From the NCBI RefSeq assembly GCF_025195095.1, contig NZ_JANAVZ010000001.1, positions 558,001 to 622,000 on the forward strand: DNA of 64,000 bases, written 5' to 3'. A program made the position numbers and the translations under genes. Under the pieces are notes generated by a model. It made no database searches, was not told where the DNA came from, and was given only the letters and a program-made list of their open reading frames with translations. Shown here one piece after another: positions 55,938 through 64,000 of the stretch. Positions within the stretch are counted from its first letter, which is position 1. Every line of letters begins with the position of its first letter. This stretch comes from Paracoccus maritimus. GTDB lineage: Bacteria > Pseudomonadota > Alphaproteobacteria > Rhodobacterales > Rhodobacteraceae.

Positions 55938-58900
55938 CCCGGTTCAACCTGTCCGACTGGGCGCTTCAGCATCGCAGCTTCGTGTGGTTCCTGCTGGTCG
56001 TGTCGATGGTGGCCGGTGTGCTGGCCTATGGAAATCTGGGGCGCGAAGAGGATCCGAATTTCACCATCAAGACCATGATCATTGGCGCGGCGTTGCCCGG
56101 GGCCAGTATCGAGGAGACATTGAAGCAGGTCACGACGCGGATCGAGACCAAGCTGGAGGAACTGGACGAGCTTGACTTCACCCGATCCGTCACGACGCCG
56201 GGTCAGGCGGTGGTCTATGTCGAATTGCTGCCGACCACGCGCGGGCCTGCGGTTCCTGAGATCTGGAACCGTGTCCGACAGATGATGGGCGATATTCGCG
56301 CCGACTTTCCGCAGGAATTCGCGGGTTTCCAGTTCAACGACAACTTTGGCGACGTGTTCGGGAATATCTATGCCTTCACCTCTGACGGGTTCACCCAACG
56401 CGAGATGCGGGACCGGGTCGAGGATATTCGCCGGCAGGTGGCTGCGCTTCCCGCGGCGGGCAAGACCGAACTTCTGGGCCAGCAGGATGAAGAAATCCAC
56501 CTGGAATTCTCGACCCAACGGCTGGCGGCGTTGGGGCTGAACGAACAGCAAGTCCTGTCCACGCTTGCGTCACAGAACGCCATCGCGCCGTCGGGCGTGA
56601 TTCAGGCCGGGCAGGAACGGGTGCTGGTTCGGGTCGATGGTGAATTCAACGATGTTTCCGCGATCGCCGCCGTCAACCTTCGGGTTGGGGAAAGGTTCTT
56701 CAACCTTGCGGATGTGGCGACCGTGACCCGCGGCTACAAGGATCCTCCTGACACGTTGTTCCGCTATCGCGGCCAGCCCGCGATCGGCCTGCAGATCGGG
56801 ATGCGCGAGGGCGAGAACATCCTCGAGTTCGGCAGTCAGCTGGACGATCTGATGCAGCGCGTTGCAGCGGATCTGCCCATCGGGATCGAGATGGCAAAGG
56901 TCGCCGATCAGCCGCATGTGGTCGATCATGCGGTCGGCCATTTTGTCCGCGCGTTGGCCGAGGCGGTCATCATCGTGCTGGTCGTCAGCTTCATCAGCCT
57001 TGGGTTCCGGGCGGGGTTCGTGGTCACGCTGACCATTCCGCTGGTCCTGGCGATCACTTTCGTGATCCTCGATCTTTATGGAATCACGCTGCAACGCATT
57101 TCACTGGGCGCTTTGATCATCGCGTTGGGGCTGCTGGTCGATGACGCCATGATCGCCATCGAAACGATGATCTCGCGGCTGGAGGTCGGCGAATCGCTGA
57201 CTGCCGCTGCCAGCTATGCTTGGACCTCGATCGCCTTTCCGATGCTTACCGGCACGCTGGTCACGGTCGCAGGCTTCATTCCGATCGGACTGAACAATTC
57301 TGCGGCGGGTGAATTCACCTTCTCGCTGTTCGTGGTGATCGCGGTGTCCCTGGTGATCTCGTGGATCGTGGCAGTTCTGTTCGCGCCGCTTCTGGGGGTG
57401 ACCTTCCTGACAACCGCCGTCGCGCGTCATGAAGGGCAGCGCCCCGGACTGCTGCGCCGCAACTTCCACGGGCTGCTGCTGGTGGCGATGCGGCTGAAAT
57501 GGCTGACGATCGCGGTGACGCTGGCGGTCTTCGCGCTGTCCGTGTTCGGGATGCGCTTTGTGGAGCAGCAGTTCTTTCCGACCTCGGACCGGACCGAGGT
57601 ATTGGTGGACATCACCGAACGCCAGAACGCTTCGATCGCCAAGACCCGTGCCGACATGGATCGGCTCGAGGCGACATTCGCCGATGATCCGGATGTACTG
57701 TTCTGGACATCCTATGTCGGCCGCAGCGCGCCCCGGTTCGTACTGTCGATGGACGTGCCGACGCCTGGCCCGCATATGGGCCAGATCGTGATCCAGACGC
57801 CGGATCTTGCCGCGCGCGATCGCGTCAAGGCGCGGATCAATCAACTGGCCGCAGAGGATTTTCCGGGGGTCGAGATCTATGTGAAGAACCTGGAAATCGG
57901 CCCGCCTGTCGGCAAGCCGGTCCAGTACCGCGTCAGCGCGCCGGATATCGACATGGCTCGCGATGTGGCGCGCGACCTTGCAGCCGTCCTGGCGACGGAC
58001 GACCGGTTGCGCGACATCGCGCTTGACTGGAACGAGCCCGCGCGTGTCGTGCGGCTGAGGGTCGATCAGGATCAGGCCCGCCAGTTGGGCGTGACCAGTC
58101 AGGATATCTCGGATTCCCTGTCGGCGCTATTCTCGGGGGTTGTCGCGACGCAGCTGCGCGACGACATCTACCTGATTGATGTTGTGGCGCGCGGCGATGC
58201 TTCGGATCGAGAGACTCTGGGGTCGATCAGAAACCTACAGTTGACCACATCCAGCGGTCAGCGGATCCCGCTGACGACCCTTGTCGGGCTGGAATACGGC
58301 ACCGAACAGCCATTGATCCTGCAACGCGACGGTCGGCCGACCGCGACGGTCAAGGCGGCGATCGACGGCAAGGACCAGCCCGCGACGCTGGTGCAGGCGC
58401 TGGCCCCAAGGGTTGACGAATTCACGGCGGGACTACCCGCGTCGGTCAGGGTCGAGGTCGGCGGTACGGTCGAAAGCTCGGGCGACAGTCAGGCGCCCAT
58501 AGCTGCGGTGGTGCCCGTCATGCTGCTGATCATGGCGGTGCTGGTCATGGCGCAGATGCAAAGCCTGCGCCTGTCCCTGATCGTCTTTGCTGCGGCGCCC
58601 ATGGGACTGATCGGGGTTGTCGCGGTTCTGGTTCCCTTCGGGGTGCCGATGGGATTCGTCGCGATACTGGGGATCCTGGCGCTGGTGGGGATCCTGATCC
58701 GCAACTCGGTCATCCTGGTGCACGAAATCCAGGAGCTTCTGGGCAAGGGCCGTTCCAGATGGCAGGCCGTGTTCGAAGCGTCGGACAGCCGCGCACGACC
58801 GATCCTGCTGACCGCGGCTGCCGCCTCGCTGGCGCTGATCCCGATTTCGCGGCAGGTGTTCTGGGGACCGATGGCCTTCGCGATGATGGGCGGGATCATC

Positions 58901-58999
58901 GCCGGCACGCTGATCACGCTGATCTTCGTGCCGGCGCTGTATTGTGCGGTCTTCGGTGTTTCACCGCCGGATGATGAAGGGAACGACCGACCCGCTTGA
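55934..58999 (+). CDS. RND family efflux pump, inner-membrane transporter
   Basis: A 1021-residue proton-driven transporter of the AcrB/CusA superfamily with 12 membrane helices and two large periplasmic loops. The N-terminus is FNLSDWALQHRSFVWFLLV, followed by GREEDPNF typical of the HAE1 group. TM4 carries GLLVDDAMIAIE with the proton-relay Asp pair. The Gly-rich segment AILGILALVGILIRNSVIL is in the second half. CusA-type Met clusters are not seen, so organic substrates are more likely than metals. No outer-membrane channel gene follows. Confidence 0.92.
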   Translation: MTRFNLSDWALQHRSFVWFLLVVSMVAGVLAYGNLGREEDPNFTIKTMIIGAALPGASIEETLKQVTTRIETKLEELDELDFTRSVTTPGQAVVYVELLPTTRGPAVPEIWNRVRQMMGDIRADFPQEFAGFQFNDNFGDVFGNIYAFTSDGFTQREMRDRVEDIRRQVAALPAAGKTELLGQQDEEIHLEFSTQRLAALGLNEQQVLSTLASQNAIAPSGVIQAGQERVLVRVDGEFNDVSAIAAVNLRVGERFFNLADVATVTRGYKDPPDTLFRYRGQPAIGLQIGMREGENILEFGSQLDDLMQRVAADLPIGIEMAKVADQPHVVDHAVGHFVRALAEAVIIVLVVSFISLGFRAGFVVTLTIPLVLAITFVILDLYGITLQRISLGALIIALGLLVDDAMIAIETMISRLEVGESLTAAASYAWTSIAFPMLTGTLVTVAGFIPIGLNNSAAGEFTFSLFVVIAVSLVISWIVAVLFAPLLGVTFLTTAVARHEGQRPGLLRRNFHGLLLVAMRLKWLTIAVTLAVFALSVFGMRFVEQQFFPTSDRTEVLVDITERQNASIAKTRADMDRLEATFADDPDVLFWTSYVGRSAPRFVLSMDVPTPGPHMGQIVIQTPDLAARDRVKARINQLAAEDFPGVEIYVKNLEIGPPVGKPVQYRVSAPDIDMARDVARDLAAVLATDDRLRDIALDWNEPARVVRLRVDQDQARQLGVTSQDISDSLSALFSGVVATQLRDDIYLIDVVARGDASDRETLGSIRNLQLTTSSGQRIPLTTLVGLEYGTEQPLILQRDGRPTATVKAAIDGKDQPATLVQALAPRVDEFTAGLPASVRVEVGGTVESSGDSQAPIAAVVPVMLLIMAVLVMAQMQSLRLSLIVFAAAPMGLIGVVAVLVPFGVPMGFVAILGILALVGILIRNSVILVHEIQELLGKGRSRWQAVFEASDSRARPILLTAAAASLALIPISRQVFWGPMAFAMMGGIIAGTLITLIFVPALYCAVFGVSPPDDEGNDRPA

Positions 59000-59100
59000 T
59001 GCCGCGACTGCAACGCCGCGGTTCGGGTCTGCGCCGCCGCGTGCGCCATTCGCCGCAGGTGCCGCGTTTGACGGCGGCGCCATCGCGGGACGCAGGAAAC

Positions 59101-59122
59101 GCCGCGAAGCTTGCTTCGCGGC
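59101..59122. terminator. Hairpin between the RND pump and msrA
   Basis: GCCGCGAAGC (59101-59110) and GCTTCGCGGC (59113-59122) are exact inverted copies with a 2-base centre, in the 187-base convergent gap. On the minus strand GTTTCC follows the stem. Probably a transcript-end hairpin for one or both genes. Confidence 0.5.
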
Positions 59123-59186
59123 GCCTTGGCCTTCTGATCCGGATGAAACGACCCTGCGGGTCGTTGCCCCCTGCAGCTCGCGCCGC

Positions 59187-59693
59187 CTATTCGGCGGCAC
59201 TCCGTCTGGGCAGCACCCAGTTCGGGCGCGGGAAGTGGCAGGTATAGCCGTTCGGAAACCGTTCCAGATAGTCCTGATGTTCTGGCTCGGCTTCCCAAAA
59301 GTCGCCCACCGGGGCCAGTTCGGTCACCACCCGGCCGGGCCAAAGCCCCGAAGCTTCGACATCCTCGATCGTATCGCGTGCCACCTGCCGCTGCCGGTCA
59401 TCGAGGTAATAGATCGCGGACCGATAGCTGGGCCCGATATCATTCCCCTGCCGGTTCGGCGTGGTCGGGTCGTGGATTTGGAAGAACAATTCCAACAGCT
59501 GGCGATAGCTGATGATCGACGGGTCGAAGACGATCTCGATCCCCTCGGCGTGGGTGCCGTGGTTGCGATAGGTGGCATTGGGAACATCGCCGCCGGTGTA
59601 ACCCACCCGGGTCGAGATCACGCCGGGCATGCGCCGGATCAGATCCTGCATGCCCCAGAAACAGCCCCCCGCCAGAACAGCGCGTTCGGTCAT
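59187..59693 (-). CDS. msrA: Peptide methionine (S)-S-oxide reductase
   Basis: Repairs the S form of methionine sulfoxide. The 168-residue product has the catalytic Cys in [12 protein letters not shown] at residue 11, [22 protein letters not shown], and the C-terminal region [22 protein letters not shown]. The ATG at 59693 lies one base after the msrB stop, so the two genes are coupled. The only Cys besides the catalytic one is in GYTCH, so recycling probably uses thioredoxin in a simple way. Confidence 0.95.
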   Translation of the reverse strand: MTERAVLAGGCFWGMQDLIRRMPGVISTRVGYTGGDVPNATYRNHGTHAEGIEIVFDPSIISYRQLLELFFQIHDPTTPNRQGNDIGPSYRSAIYYLDDRQRQVARDTIEDVEASGLWPGRVVTELAPVGDFWEAEPEHQDYLERFPNGYTCHFPRPNWVLPRRSAAE

Positions 59694-59694
59694 G

Positions 59695-60147
59695 TCAAGC
59701 CTCCTCGATCTGATCCAGATAGTCGCCATAGCCTTCCGCCGCCATCCGATCCTTCGGAACGAAGCGCAGCGAGGCCGAGTTGATGCAATAGCGCAGACCG
59801 CCCTGTTCGGCGGGTCCGTCCGGGAACACATGGCCCAGATGGCTGTCGCCGTGGCGAGACCGCACCTCGGTCCGCACCATCCCGAACGAGACGTCGCGAT
59901 GTTCGGTGACGTTCTCGTCGATGGGCTTGGTGAAGGCGGGCCAGCCGCAGCCCGAATTGTATTTGGCCGCGCTGATGAACAGTGGTTCTCCGGACACCAC
60001 ATCGACATAGATGCCCGGTTCAAAATGATGGTCGTATTCGCCGGTGAAGGCACGTTCGGTGCCATTTTCCTGCGTCACGCGATACTGCTCCGGCGAGAGC
60101 CGGTCGATCGCGTCCTTCGTCTTCTGATAAGCCAAGTCGCCCTCCAC
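59695..60147 (-). CDS. msrB: Peptide methionine (R)-S-oxide reductase
   Basis: Repairs the R form of methionine sulfoxide. The 150-residue product has [14 protein letters not shown] with a recycling Cys and the catalytic Cys in [13 protein letters not shown]. The two CxxC zinc motifs found in many MsrB proteins are absent, so it is the zinc-free form. Start is uncertain: GTG 60147, or TTG 60135 which has GGAGGG at good spacing. First gene of msrB-msrA. Confidence 0.93.
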   Translation of the reverse strand: MEGDLAYQKTKDAIDRLSPEQYRVTQENGTERAFTGEYDHHFEPGIYVDVVSGEPLFISAAKYNSGCGWPAFTKPIDENVTEHRDVSFGMVRTEVRSRHGDSHLGHVFPDGPAEQGGLRYCINSASLRFVPKDRMAAEGYGDYLDQIEEA

Positions 60148-60200
60148 GGATCGGGTCCTGTCGCAGCCCTATATGGGATGCCGGGCCCGCTTCGCAAAGG

Positions 60201-61169
60201 TCACAATCGCGCCATTTCCGACTTGGCTTCGGCGTATTCGCGGGCCAGCCGGTCGACCAGATCCGCCGCCGGAACGATGTCGTGGATCGCGCCGATGCCC
60301 TGGCCAGCACCCCAGATCTGGCTCCAGGCCTTCGCCTTCGACGATCCCTGCCCGAAATTCATCGCGCTTGCATCAGCCTGATCCAGGTTGTCCGGGTCCA
60401 ATCCCGCATTGCGGATCGACGGCGCGAGGTAGTTCCCGGACACGCCCGTGAACAGCGACGAGGTCACGATATCCATCGCGCCGCTGTCGCAGATCATCTG
60501 CTTGTAGTCTGGCTGCGCGTTCGCCTCGTCCGTGGCGATGAAGGGGCTGCCGATATAGGCCAGATCCGCGCCCATCGCGCGCGCTGCCAGCACCGCCCGG
60601 CCTGTCGCGATCGATCCGGACAGCAGCAAGGGACCGTCGAACCATTCGCGGATCTCCTGGATCAGCGCGAAGGGCGATTGCGGCCCCGCATGGCCGCCGG
60701 CACCGGCGGCAACCGCAATCAGGCCGTCGGCGCCCTTGTCGATGGCTTTTCTGGCGAAGACGTTGTTGATGATGTCGTGAAGCGCGATGCCGCCGCAATC
60801 ATGCGCCGCCGCGTTCACCTCGGGGCGGGCCCCCAGCGAAGTGATCCAGATCGGCACCTTGTGGCGGTGACAGATCTCGATGTCGCGTTCCAGCCTTGCA
60901 TTGCTGCGATGCACGATCTGATTGACGGCGAAGGGCGCGGCAGGGCGGTCCGGGTTCGCCTGGTTGTGCCGGTCCAGTTCTTCGGAAATCCGGGTCAGCC
61001 ACGCATCCAGCAGCGGTGGTTCGCCGTCCTTCTCGCGGGCGTTCAGCGCCGGAAAGCTTCCCACGATCCCCGCCTTGCATTGGGCGATGACCAGTTCCGG
61101 CCCCGAGACGATGAACATCGGCGAGCCGACAACGGGAATCCGCAGATCTTGCAGGATCGGTGGCAGCAT
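60201..61169 (-). CDS. Nitronate monooxygenase-like flavoprotein (NPD family)
   Basis: A 322-residue FMN enzyme of the 2-nitropropane dioxygenase family. It shows IPVVGSPMFIVSGPELVIAQCKAGIVGSFPALNA at the N-terminus, the phosphate-binding GAGGHAGPQSPFALIQEI and GSIATGRAVLAARAMGADLAYIGS. Members oxidise nitronates or act as enoyl reductases, so the substrate is uncertain. ATG 61169 follows GGAGAGAG; the long upstream frame is rejected. The 210-base divergent gap to the ABC exporter shows no clear signal. Confidence 0.88.
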   Translation of the reverse strand: MLPPILQDLRIPVVGSPMFIVSGPELVIAQCKAGIVGSFPALNAREKDGEPPLLDAWLTRISEELDRHNQANPDRPAAPFAVNQIVHRSNARLERDIEICHRHKVPIWITSLGARPEVNAAAHDCGGIALHDIINNVFARKAIDKGADGLIAVAAGAGGHAGPQSPFALIQEIREWFDGPLLLSGSIATGRAVLAARAMGADLAYIGSPFIATDEANAQPDYKQMICDSGAMDIVTSSLFTGVSGNYLAPSIRNAGLDPDNLDQADASAMNFGQGSSKAKAWSQIWGAGQGIGAIHDIVPAADLVDRLAREYAEAKSEMARL

Positions 61170-61379
61170 GGACTCTCTCCCCGGATTGCGTTTCTCGGAG
61201 CTTGCAGGTGGTGCCGCCGCGGCACAAGCCGTGACGCGGGGGAACGCCATCGAACAGCGATCTGCGATTGGCGATGTCCTATCATCAGGCGCATCCCGAT
61301 ATGCGATCCTCGGCTCCACACCACTTGTCAACACGCCGCGCCTCACCTGTCGCCTTGCCCGTGACCGGCGGACCGGGCT

Positions 61380-63170
61380 ATGGCTGGGCGGAACACGACA
61401 ACCGGTGCAGGAAGGTCCGCGCAGCCCGTGATCCAGTCCGTCCCGACAACTTCCCTGTTTCGCCGGCTTTGGGCGGATTATCTGCGCCCGCATCGTTGGC
61501 CGATGGCCTTGGCCTTTCTGCTGATGACGCTGGAAGGATCGACGCTTGCGCTGATCTCGTGGATGCTGAAGCCGCTGTTCGACCTTGTCTTCGTCGGCAA
61601 AGAACCGGGCGCGATCTGGTGGGTCGGCGGGTCAATCTTCGGCATCTTCCTGCTGCGCGCGGTGACGCTGGTCGCCAGCAAGTCGCTGCTGACGCGGATT
61701 TCGCTGGATATCTCGACCAGGATGCAGACCGATCTGCTGGCCCATATCCTGACGCTTGACGGGAGGTTCTTTCGCGACAATGCGCCGGGCGCCTTGATCG
61801 AGCGGATCCAGGGCGACACGATGGCCGTTCAGGGTGTCTGGTCCACGTTGCTGACCGGGGCCACGCGGGACGCGATCTCTCTGGTGATGCTGTTCGGGGT
61901 GGCGTTGACGGTGGATCCGGTCTGGACGCTGGGGGCGATGGTTGGCGCGCCGCTGCTGATCGCCCCGGCTGCGCTTGTGCAACGCTATATCCGGCGCAAG
62001 ATGCGTCAGAACCGCGCCACCGCCAGCGCCCGCGCCACCCGGCTGGATGAGATCATGCACGGCATCACCTCGATCCGGCTGAACCGGGCCGAGGCCGATC
62101 AGACCCTTCGCTTCCAGCGCATCGTCGAACGATTCCGCAACTCGCAGGTCAAGGTCGCCGCGACCAGCAGCGTGATCCCGGCAATGACCGATATCGTCAC
62201 CGGCATCGGCTTCGTCGCCGTGCTGGCCCTTGGCGGCCGAGAGGTGATGCAAGGCGAACGCAGTGTCGGGGACTTCATGTCGTTCTTCACCGCCCTGGCG
62301 CTGGCCTTTCAGCCGATGCGCCGGCTTGGCGGACTGGCCGGCACGTGGCAGACCGCCGCCGCCAGCCTTGAACGGATCTACGAGGTGTTCGACACCCGTT
62401 CAGCCATCGTGTCGGGGGCGCGGCGCGAGCCGCCGCCCGACATGTCAGTGGCGCTGCGCGACGTATGGCTGTCCTATGACGGGCAGCCGGTGCTGCGCGG
62501 TCTGGACTTCACGGCCGAGGCCGGGCGCACCACCGCGCTGGTGGGGCCGTCGGGGGCGGGCAAGTCCACCGTCTTCAACCTTCTGACCCGGATGGTCGAC
62601 CCCGACAGCGGCAGCGTGTCGCTGGGGGGGATACCGGTGGCGGACTATGATCTGGGCGTGTTGCGTGACCAGTTTTCGGCCGTGGCGCAGGAATCGGCGC
62701 TGTTCGACGAATCTCTGCGCGACAATATCCTGATGGGCCGACCCGACGCGGATGACCAGGCCCTGACCGCCGCGCTGCAGGCGGCCCACGTCACCGATTT
62801 CGTCGATCCCATGGGGCGCGGCCTGGACAGTCCCGCCGGCCCGCGCGGTTCATCGTTGTCGGGTGGTCAGCGCCAGCGCATCGCGATTGCCCGGGCGGTT
62901 CTGCGCGATGCGCCGATCCTGCTGCTGGACGAGGCGACCAGCGCGCTGGACACCGCCAGCGAGCGGCTGGTTCAGGACGCGCTGGACAGGTTGTCGGCGG
63001 GACGGACCACGCTGGTCATCGCGCACCGGCTGTCGACCATCCGAAATGCGGACAAGATCGTGGTGATCGAGGCGGGACGGGTTGTCGAGCAGGGCAGCCA
63101 TGACCAGTTGATGGCAAAGGCCGGGGCCTATGCCCGGCTTGTGGCACTGCAATTCGGAGACGAGCTATGA
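61380..63170 (+). CDS. MsbA-type ABC exporter, fused membrane and ATPase domains
   Basis: A 596-residue half-transporter. Six membrane helices span residues 35-330 or so, followed by the ATPase domain with Walker A VGPSGAGKST, Q-loop SAVAQESALFD, signature SLSGGQRQRIAIARA, Walker B ILLLDEATSALD and switch His in VIAHRLSTI. It resembles lipid A/lipid exporters of the MsbA group. The start is uncertain: ATG 61380, or GTG 61428 with GGAAGG upstream. It overlaps the next gene by ATGA. Confidence 0.9.
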   Translation: MAGRNTTTGAGRSAQPVIQSVPTTSLFRRLWADYLRPHRWPMALAFLLMTLEGSTLALISWMLKPLFDLVFVGKEPGAIWWVGGSIFGIFLLRAVTLVASKSLLTRISLDISTRMQTDLLAHILTLDGRFFRDNAPGALIERIQGDTMAVQGVWSTLLTGATRDAISLVMLFGVALTVDPVWTLGAMVGAPLLIAPAALVQRYIRRKMRQNRATASARATRLDEIMHGITSIRLNRAEADQTLRFQRIVERFRNSQVKVAATSSVIPAMTDIVTGIGFVAVLALGGREVMQGERSVGDFMSFFTALALAFQPMRRLGGLAGTWQTAAASLERIYEVFDTRSAIVSGARREPPPDMSVALRDVWLSYDGQPVLRGLDFTAEAGRTTALVGPSGAGKSTVFNLLTRMVDPDSGSVSLGGIPVADYDLGVLRDQFSAVAQESALFDESLRDNILMGRPDADDQALTAALQAAHVTDFVDPMGRGLDSPAGPRGSSLSGGQRQRIAIARAVLRDAPILLLDEATSALDTASERLVQDALDRLSAGRTTLVIAHRLSTIRNADKIVVIEAGRVVEQGSHDQLMAKAGAYARLVALQFGDEL

Positions 63171-63886
63171 ACCGCAAGATCATTCGCGTTACGGGTGAGG
63201 ATCGCGTCGAATTCCTGCAGGGGCTGGTCACGAACGACGTGACGCGGGCGCCGTGCTGGGCCGCGATGCTGACACCGCAGGGCAAGTATCTGGCGGATTT
63301 CCTGATCGTCCCGGACGACGATGCGCTGCTGCTGGATGTCGATGCGGGGCTGGCTGACGACCTGATCCGGCGTTTGTCGATGTACAAACTGAGATCCAAG
63401 GTGGACTTGCAACCTACGGACATGACCGTCGCCCGAGGGACCGGTCCGGTCCCTGACGGCGCCATCGCCGATCCGCGGCACGATGTCCTTGGCTGGCGAC
63501 ATTATGGCCAGACGGGCGATGACGGCAGCGACTGGGATGCGATTCGGGTCGAGCACTGCATCCCCGAGACGCTGATCGAACTGATCCCGAACGAGACGTT
63601 CATCCTGGAGGTCGGTTTCGAGCGTCTTCACGGCGTCGATTTCCGCAAGGGATGCTATGTCGGGCAGGAAGTCACCGCGCGGATGAAGCACAAGGCCGAG
63701 CTGCGCAAGGGTCTGACCACGCTGCGGGTCGAGGGCGAGGCACCGGTCGGCACCCAGATCACCCGCGACGGGCGTGCGGTCGGCACCTTGTTCACCCAGT
63801 CGGGCGGGCGGGGCCTTGCCCATGTCCGCTTTGACCGGCTGGATGACGGCATGGAGGCTGGCCCGGCCCGCGTCTTCGCCGCATGA
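63167..63886 (+). CDS. YgfZ/IBA57-like folate-binding Fe-S cluster repair protein
   Basis: A 239-residue GcvT-like protein. It has [12 protein letters not shown] at the N-terminus and the family's diagnostic [13 protein letters not shown] near residue 162, with its conserved Cys. YgfZ-type proteins support maturation of certain Fe-S enzymes with tetrahydrofolate. It overlaps the exporter upstream and dinB downstream by ATGA, an arrangement without an obvious functional reason. Confidence 0.92.
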   Translation: MNRKIIRVTGEDRVEFLQGLVTNDVTRAPCWAAMLTPQGKYLADFLIVPDDDALLLDVDAGLADDLIRRLSMYKLRSKVDLQPTDMTVARGTGPVPDGAIADPRHDVLGWRHYGQTGDDGSDWDAIRVEHCIPETLIELIPNETFILEVGFERLHGVDFRKGCYVGQEVTARMKHKAELRKGLTTLRVEGEAPVGTQITRDGRAVGTLFTQSGGRGLAHVRFDRLDDGMEAGPARVFAA

Positions 63887-64000
63887 GCCGTGGGGCCGAC
63901 ATGGCCCCCGACGCGCAGCCACCGCTGCGCAAGATCATCCATATCGACATGGACGCGTTCTATGCCTCGGTCGAGCAGCGCGATCACCCCGAACTGCGCG
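63883..64000 (+). CDS. dinB: DNA polymerase IV, 5' part only
   Basis: Only 39 codons are in the window. After an N-terminal extension the translation reads [23 protein letters not shown], the first motif of Y-family polymerases, with the catalytic Asp and the steric-gate Phe/Tyr. The ATG at 63883 overlaps the YgfZ-like stop (ATGA). Lesion-bypass synthesis is the family role. Confidence 0.93.
   Translation, partial: MSRGADMAPDAQPPLRKIIHIDMDAFYASVEQRDHPELR

Noticed and set aside
55934-58999. Heavy-metal (CusA-type) RND assignment
   Set aside because: The Met-rich metal path is not seen and the N-terminal and TM4 motifs fit the HAE1-like group better.

Overview
The window is chromosomal DNA of a GC-rich alphaproteobacterium. 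Aerobic-type (Cob) cobalamin genes, a LysR-linked quinone-detoxification cluster, malate synthase G, a compact glg operon and pervasive ATGA/TGATG gene overlaps fit the Rhodobacteraceae, most like Paracoccus. That placement is an inference from gene content and style; no marker gene was compared. I see no insertion sequence, prophage, CRISPR array, rRNA or tRNA. Only one classical transcription factor (a LysR protein) is encoded in 64 kb. The only non-coding stretch over 300 bases is 11876-12219, which holds a cobalamin riboswitch, its promoter and the cobO leader.

1-12849, cobalamin block. From a riboswitch at about 11986-12170 a minus-strand operon runs DUF1636-cobW-cobN-cobG-cobH-cobI-cobJ. 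It resumes about 720 bases later as cobL-cobE-cobM-cobB (cobB is cut by the window edge). The interruption is exactly cobK, encoded on the opposite strand: it overlaps cobJ tail to tail and shares a CATG start-codon overlap with cobL. cobO is divergent on the other side of the riboswitch promoter.

12850-20310: otsB-otsA (trehalose), an L-asparaginase with an unusual C-terminal extension, and an operon for a periplasmic molybdenum hydroxylase (IorA/IorB type) with a diheme cytochrome c. 20309-24467: an acetylpolyamine-amidohydrolase-like protein, then a three-gene operon of HAD-UbiA fusion, GT-C glycosyltransferase and small SMR-type flippase. I read the latter as a polyprenyl-phosphate-sugar module and regard it as the best candidate for an undescribed system.

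24697-33487: DUF924, pirin, an MhqO-MhqD fusion, a small acetyltransferase, a CatE-like dioxygenase, an FMN reductase, a second MhqO, a divergent LysR regulator with a clear T-N11-A box, MatB and a small membrane protein. Most of these fit quinone/electrophile detoxification.

33494-44813: alpha-glucosidase divergent from glgB-glgC-glgA-glgX-glgP, a full glycogen synthesis and breakdown set. 44972-53688: malate synthase G, leuB, a lytic transglycosylase, an unknown 103-residue protein, a YbaK-type deacylase, an aldo/keto reductase, and divergent kynurenine formamidase and kynureninase. 53752-64000: an RND pump with two adaptor proteins, msrA/msrB, a nitronate-monooxygenase-like protein, an MsbA-type ABC exporter, a YgfZ-like protein and the start of dinB.
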